A DNA stretch of 64,000 nucleotides from G963663615 sp963663615 (lineage in GTDB: Bacteria; Bacteroidota; Ignavibacteria; Ignavibacteriales; Melioribacteraceae), in the NCBI GenBank assembly GCA_963663615.1, contig OY760517.1, positions 434,001 through 498,000 on the forward strand, read 5' to 3'. The notes under the pieces were generated by a model. That model was not told the DNA's origin, did no database searches, and saw only the letters and a program-made list of their open reading frames with translations. Shown one piece after another: positions 62,301-64,000 of the stretch. Within the stretch, counting starts at the first letter, position 1; every line of letters starts with the position of its first letter. The position numbers were made by a program, and so were the translations under genes.

Positions 62301-63053
62301 TCAATAATCAATTTTATGATGAATGGCTTTTGAAAATTCTTTGAGCTTGTTCCAGTTATCGACATCTTCAAAATAGTTGCCAGTAACAATAATATTTGCA
62401 CCGCTACCAACTTTCGAAGCGGCTGTTTCGGCATCTCTTATACCACCACCAACAATAAGGGGAACGCTGCAATACTCCGAAACCATTTTTACCATCTCAT
62501 CAGGTACAGGATTATCAGCACCAGAACCAGCTTCAAGGTAAATCATGCTCATTCCCAAATACTCACCGGCGAGGGCAGTTGCAGCAGCAATTTCGGGTTT
62601 ATTGCGTGGGAGCGGCTGGCTATTACTCATGTACTCGGCAGTTGTTCTTTTACCGGAATCAACAAGCATATAACCGGTTGAAAGCACTTCAATGCCGGCA
62701 GCTTTTACCATAGGTGCAGCCAACACATGTTTCCCTATTAACTGATCTGCATTTCTTCCGCTAATAAGGGATATATAGAGTATCCCGTCTGCAATGCTAC
62801 TAACCTGACTAACAGATCCGGGGAAAATAACCACCGGAAGTTTGGTTACTTCTTTTATTTTGGAAATACTTTCATCAAGGGTATTTTTAATCATTAGGCT
62901 GCCACCAATAAGGAAGCCATCAACATCAGCTTCAACACATTTCAGAATAAATTCCTGAAATCTGTCGTCAATTACCTTATCGGGATCAATAAGGACTAGC
63001 CATGCAGCCCCTTTTTCCAAAACAGTTTTATTTAAATGTTCGTATATTTTCAT
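62301..63053 (-). CDS. Geranylgeranylglyceryl phosphate synthase-type prenyltransferase
   Basis: A 250-residue TIM-barrel prenyltransferase of the GGGPS/PcrB family. The start is set at ATG 63053; a TTG two codons earlier is possible. Landmarks: LIDPDK (metal and phosphate side), DGFLIGGS, VIFPGS, AAPMVKAAGIEVLSTGYML, MIYLEAGSGAD, IVGGGIRD and IVTGNYF. In archaea it forms the first ether bond of membrane lipids from sn-glycerol-1-phosphate. Related bacterial enzymes occur in the FCB group and make similar products. It shares a transcript with gmhA and has a strong candidate promoter at 63086-63114. Confidence 0.92.
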   Translation of the reverse strand: MKIYEHLNKTVLEKGAAWLVLIDPDKVIDDRFQEFILKCVEADVDGFLIGGSLMIKNTLDESISKIKEVTKLPVVIFPGSVSQVSSIADGILYISLISGRNADQLIGKHVLAAPMVKAAGIEVLSTGYMLVDSGKRTTAEYMSNSQPLPRNKPEIAAATALAGEYLGMSMIYLEAGSGADNPVPDEMVKMVSEYCSVPLIVGGGIRDAETAASKVGSGANIIVTGNYFEDVDNWNKLKEFSKAIHHKIDY

Positions 63054-63085
63054 CAGCAAGTGATAATCTTTTAATTTAATTGCAA

Positions 63086-63114
63086 CAAATATAATAAACT
63101 TAATTTTAAGTCAA
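63086..63114 (-). promoter_or_regulatory. Bacteroidota-type promoter of the GGGPS-gmhA operon
   Basis: On the minus strand TTG (63114-63112), an 18-nt spacer and TATATTTG (63093-63086) match the TTG/TAnnTTTG consensus. The predicted leader is about 26 nt. This is the best promoter match in the window. Confidence 0.75.
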
Positions 63115-63140
63115 TGTAAAATAAGCGGGACTACAAAAAA

Positions 63141-63347
63141 ATGGTTCAAAAAACAAAAATAATTGGAGAAAATGTAAATTTATTTCCCGATTTTTGTGAC
63201 TATTATTGTAAATATTCTGCGTTTGCCGATCCCAGTGCCATAGGTGCATGCAGGAAAGACCTTGCAGTATGGTGCAAATTTCTGAATAAATATAACAATA
63301 AACACAATAAATGTCTTGCTAAGGGACATACCAAAGGTAAAAATTGA
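63141..63347 (+). CDS. Small Cys-rich protein of unknown function
   Basis: A 68-residue protein with five Cys (CDYYCKYS, GACRKDLAVWC, HNKC) in a spacing that could bind zinc or an iron-sulfur cluster. There is no signal peptide. No family is recognised. The short gene is supported by a 4-nt overlap (TTGA) with the next gene. That gene starts with TTG, so the pair is probably translationally coupled. Confidence 0.65.
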   Translation: MVQKTKIIGENVNLFPDFCDYYCKYSAFADPSAIGACRKDLAVWCKFLNKYNNKHNKCLAKGHTKGKN

Positions 63348-63883
63348 GAAAAATCACAGCAAATTTTTTCAGAAAGATCAAATCAATAACAGACACGCCA
63401 TCCTTAAGAATGATGATTGCGTTTATTGTTTTTACCGGCGTAATGTGTATAATCAGTGCTATTATCTGGGTTTATTTTACTGTTAATTATAATGCCGGGT
63501 TAGGTTTTATTGTTCATATTACAGGCATACTATGCGGTATAACAGGTTTACTTTTCCGCAGGGATGATCTTGAATATATCTATATCGCCTTTTCTGTATC
63601 AGGTAGTTTTATAGGCTTTTTTGTTGGCAGATACCTTACTTACCTGTTTGTTACACTTAATAGCGAAACAAATGATGTGTTAGCTGTATTACAAACTGAT
63701 CATATATACAATTTTTCATTCTTTATTAACCACACGTTTAACAATTTCAATTTTCTTAATTTGTTATGGTTAGTTATAGTATGTCTTGAGACCTTGTATA
63801 TCTCCCGGATGAATTACAGGATATTTGATCCTGAATATACTCTTTCTACAAACTATGCCGAATTGAGGAAAAAAGAAAGATAG
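63344..63883 (+). CDS. Four-helix membrane protein of unknown function
   Basis: A 179-residue protein with about four hydrophobic helices (near 22-46, 54-68, 81-101 and 131-150) and a positively charged N-terminus. The start is TTG at 63344, overlapping the stop of the Cys-rich gene. No family is recognised. The hydrophobic pattern suggests a small integral membrane protein, perhaps a partner of the Cys-rich protein. The 117 nt after its stop up to the window end show no complete gene. Confidence 0.65.
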   Translation: MRKITANFFRKIKSITDTPSLRMMIAFIVFTGVMCIISAIIWVYFTVNYNAGLGFIVHITGILCGITGLLFRRDDLEYIYIAFSVSGSFIGFFVGRYLTYLFVTLNSETNDVLAVLQTDHIYNFSFFINHTFNNFNFLNLLWLVIVCLETLYISRMNYRIFDPEYTLSTNYAELRKKER

Positions 63884-64000
63884 ATTTGTTTTACCAAAAA
63901 TTAACAAATTACTTTCTTGTAATATCTCTAAATCAAATATTGTAAGCAGAGAATAACTATTGTTGGTAAGCTCAATCAAAACATGGCTAACAGCATTTGT

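Overview
The window looks like the chromosome of a free-living member of the FCB group, most likely Ignavibacteriota or a close relative. Four large secreted proteins end in type IX secretion (Por) sorting domains carrying the NYPNPFNPxTTI signature. Three upstream regions carry the Bacteroidota-type -7 box TAnnTTTG. There is an archaeal-type GGGP synthase of the kind found in this group. Multiheme cytochromes point to anaerobic or flexible respiration. The DNA is A/T-rich. No rRNA, tRNA, CRISPR array or transposase gene was seen. The assignment is inferred from gene content only.

Layout. 1-3.6 kb: a lone, very A/T-rich SIR2-STAND NTPase gene, probably antiphage defence. 3.6-7.1 kb: dsbD and nadE. 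7.2-12.2 kb: two radical SAM genes, a secreted esterase and LD-carboxypeptidase. 12.2-15.6 kb: T9SS protein A, followed by 1.6 kb of non-coding repeats. 17.2-21.8 kb: nadA, a DUF2752/TM2 pair, an M28 peptidase with membrane helices inside its catalytic domain, and a lipoprotein metallophosphoesterase. 21.8-25.1 kb: an OmpR-type two-component operon facing a secreted acidic repeat protein, with phased TTAACA repeats between them. 25.2-29.3 kb: DUF4301, STAS, TrmH-type methylase and RsbRD-like genes. 29.4-33.1 kb: an octaheme cytochrome and a heptaheme/cytochrome-b fusion. 33.5-38.7 kb: monoheme cytochrome, cell-wall amidase, DUF1015, serC and a lipoprotein. 38.8-44.3 kb: recD2, a small membrane protein, a flippase and a glycosyltransferase. 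44.4-48.6 kb: ferredoxin, geranylgeranyl-reductase-family enzyme, PAS kinase and sigma-54 activator, apparently one operon. 48.7-61.4 kb: three more T9SS proteins (subtilisin, M14 carboxypeptidase, choice-of-anchor A protein) with repeat-rich spacers. 61.7-64 kb: gmhA, GGGP synthase, and a small Cys-rich/membrane protein pair.

How genes work together. The heptaheme/b protein could pass electrons from menaquinol to the octaheme protein. DsbD could supply periplasmic reductant for cytochrome c maturation. GGGP synthase and the ferredoxin/GGR pair are two steps of archaeal-type isoprenoid ether-lipid chemistry, although GGR could instead saturate menaquinone. The T9SS proteins have different N-terminal heads. 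Three of them share a C-terminal stalk plus a nearly identical sorting-domain DNA segment and related downstream hairpins, which suggests recombination among their 3' ends.

The observations most worth following up are the ether-lipid gene set, the SIR2-STAND protein with Asn at the usual catalytic His, the codon-usage break inside T9SS protein A, the DUF11 domain split by a choice-of-anchor A domain, the phased operator at 24.1 kb, and the structured non-coding repeats at 15.6-17.2 and 52.6-53.5 kb.
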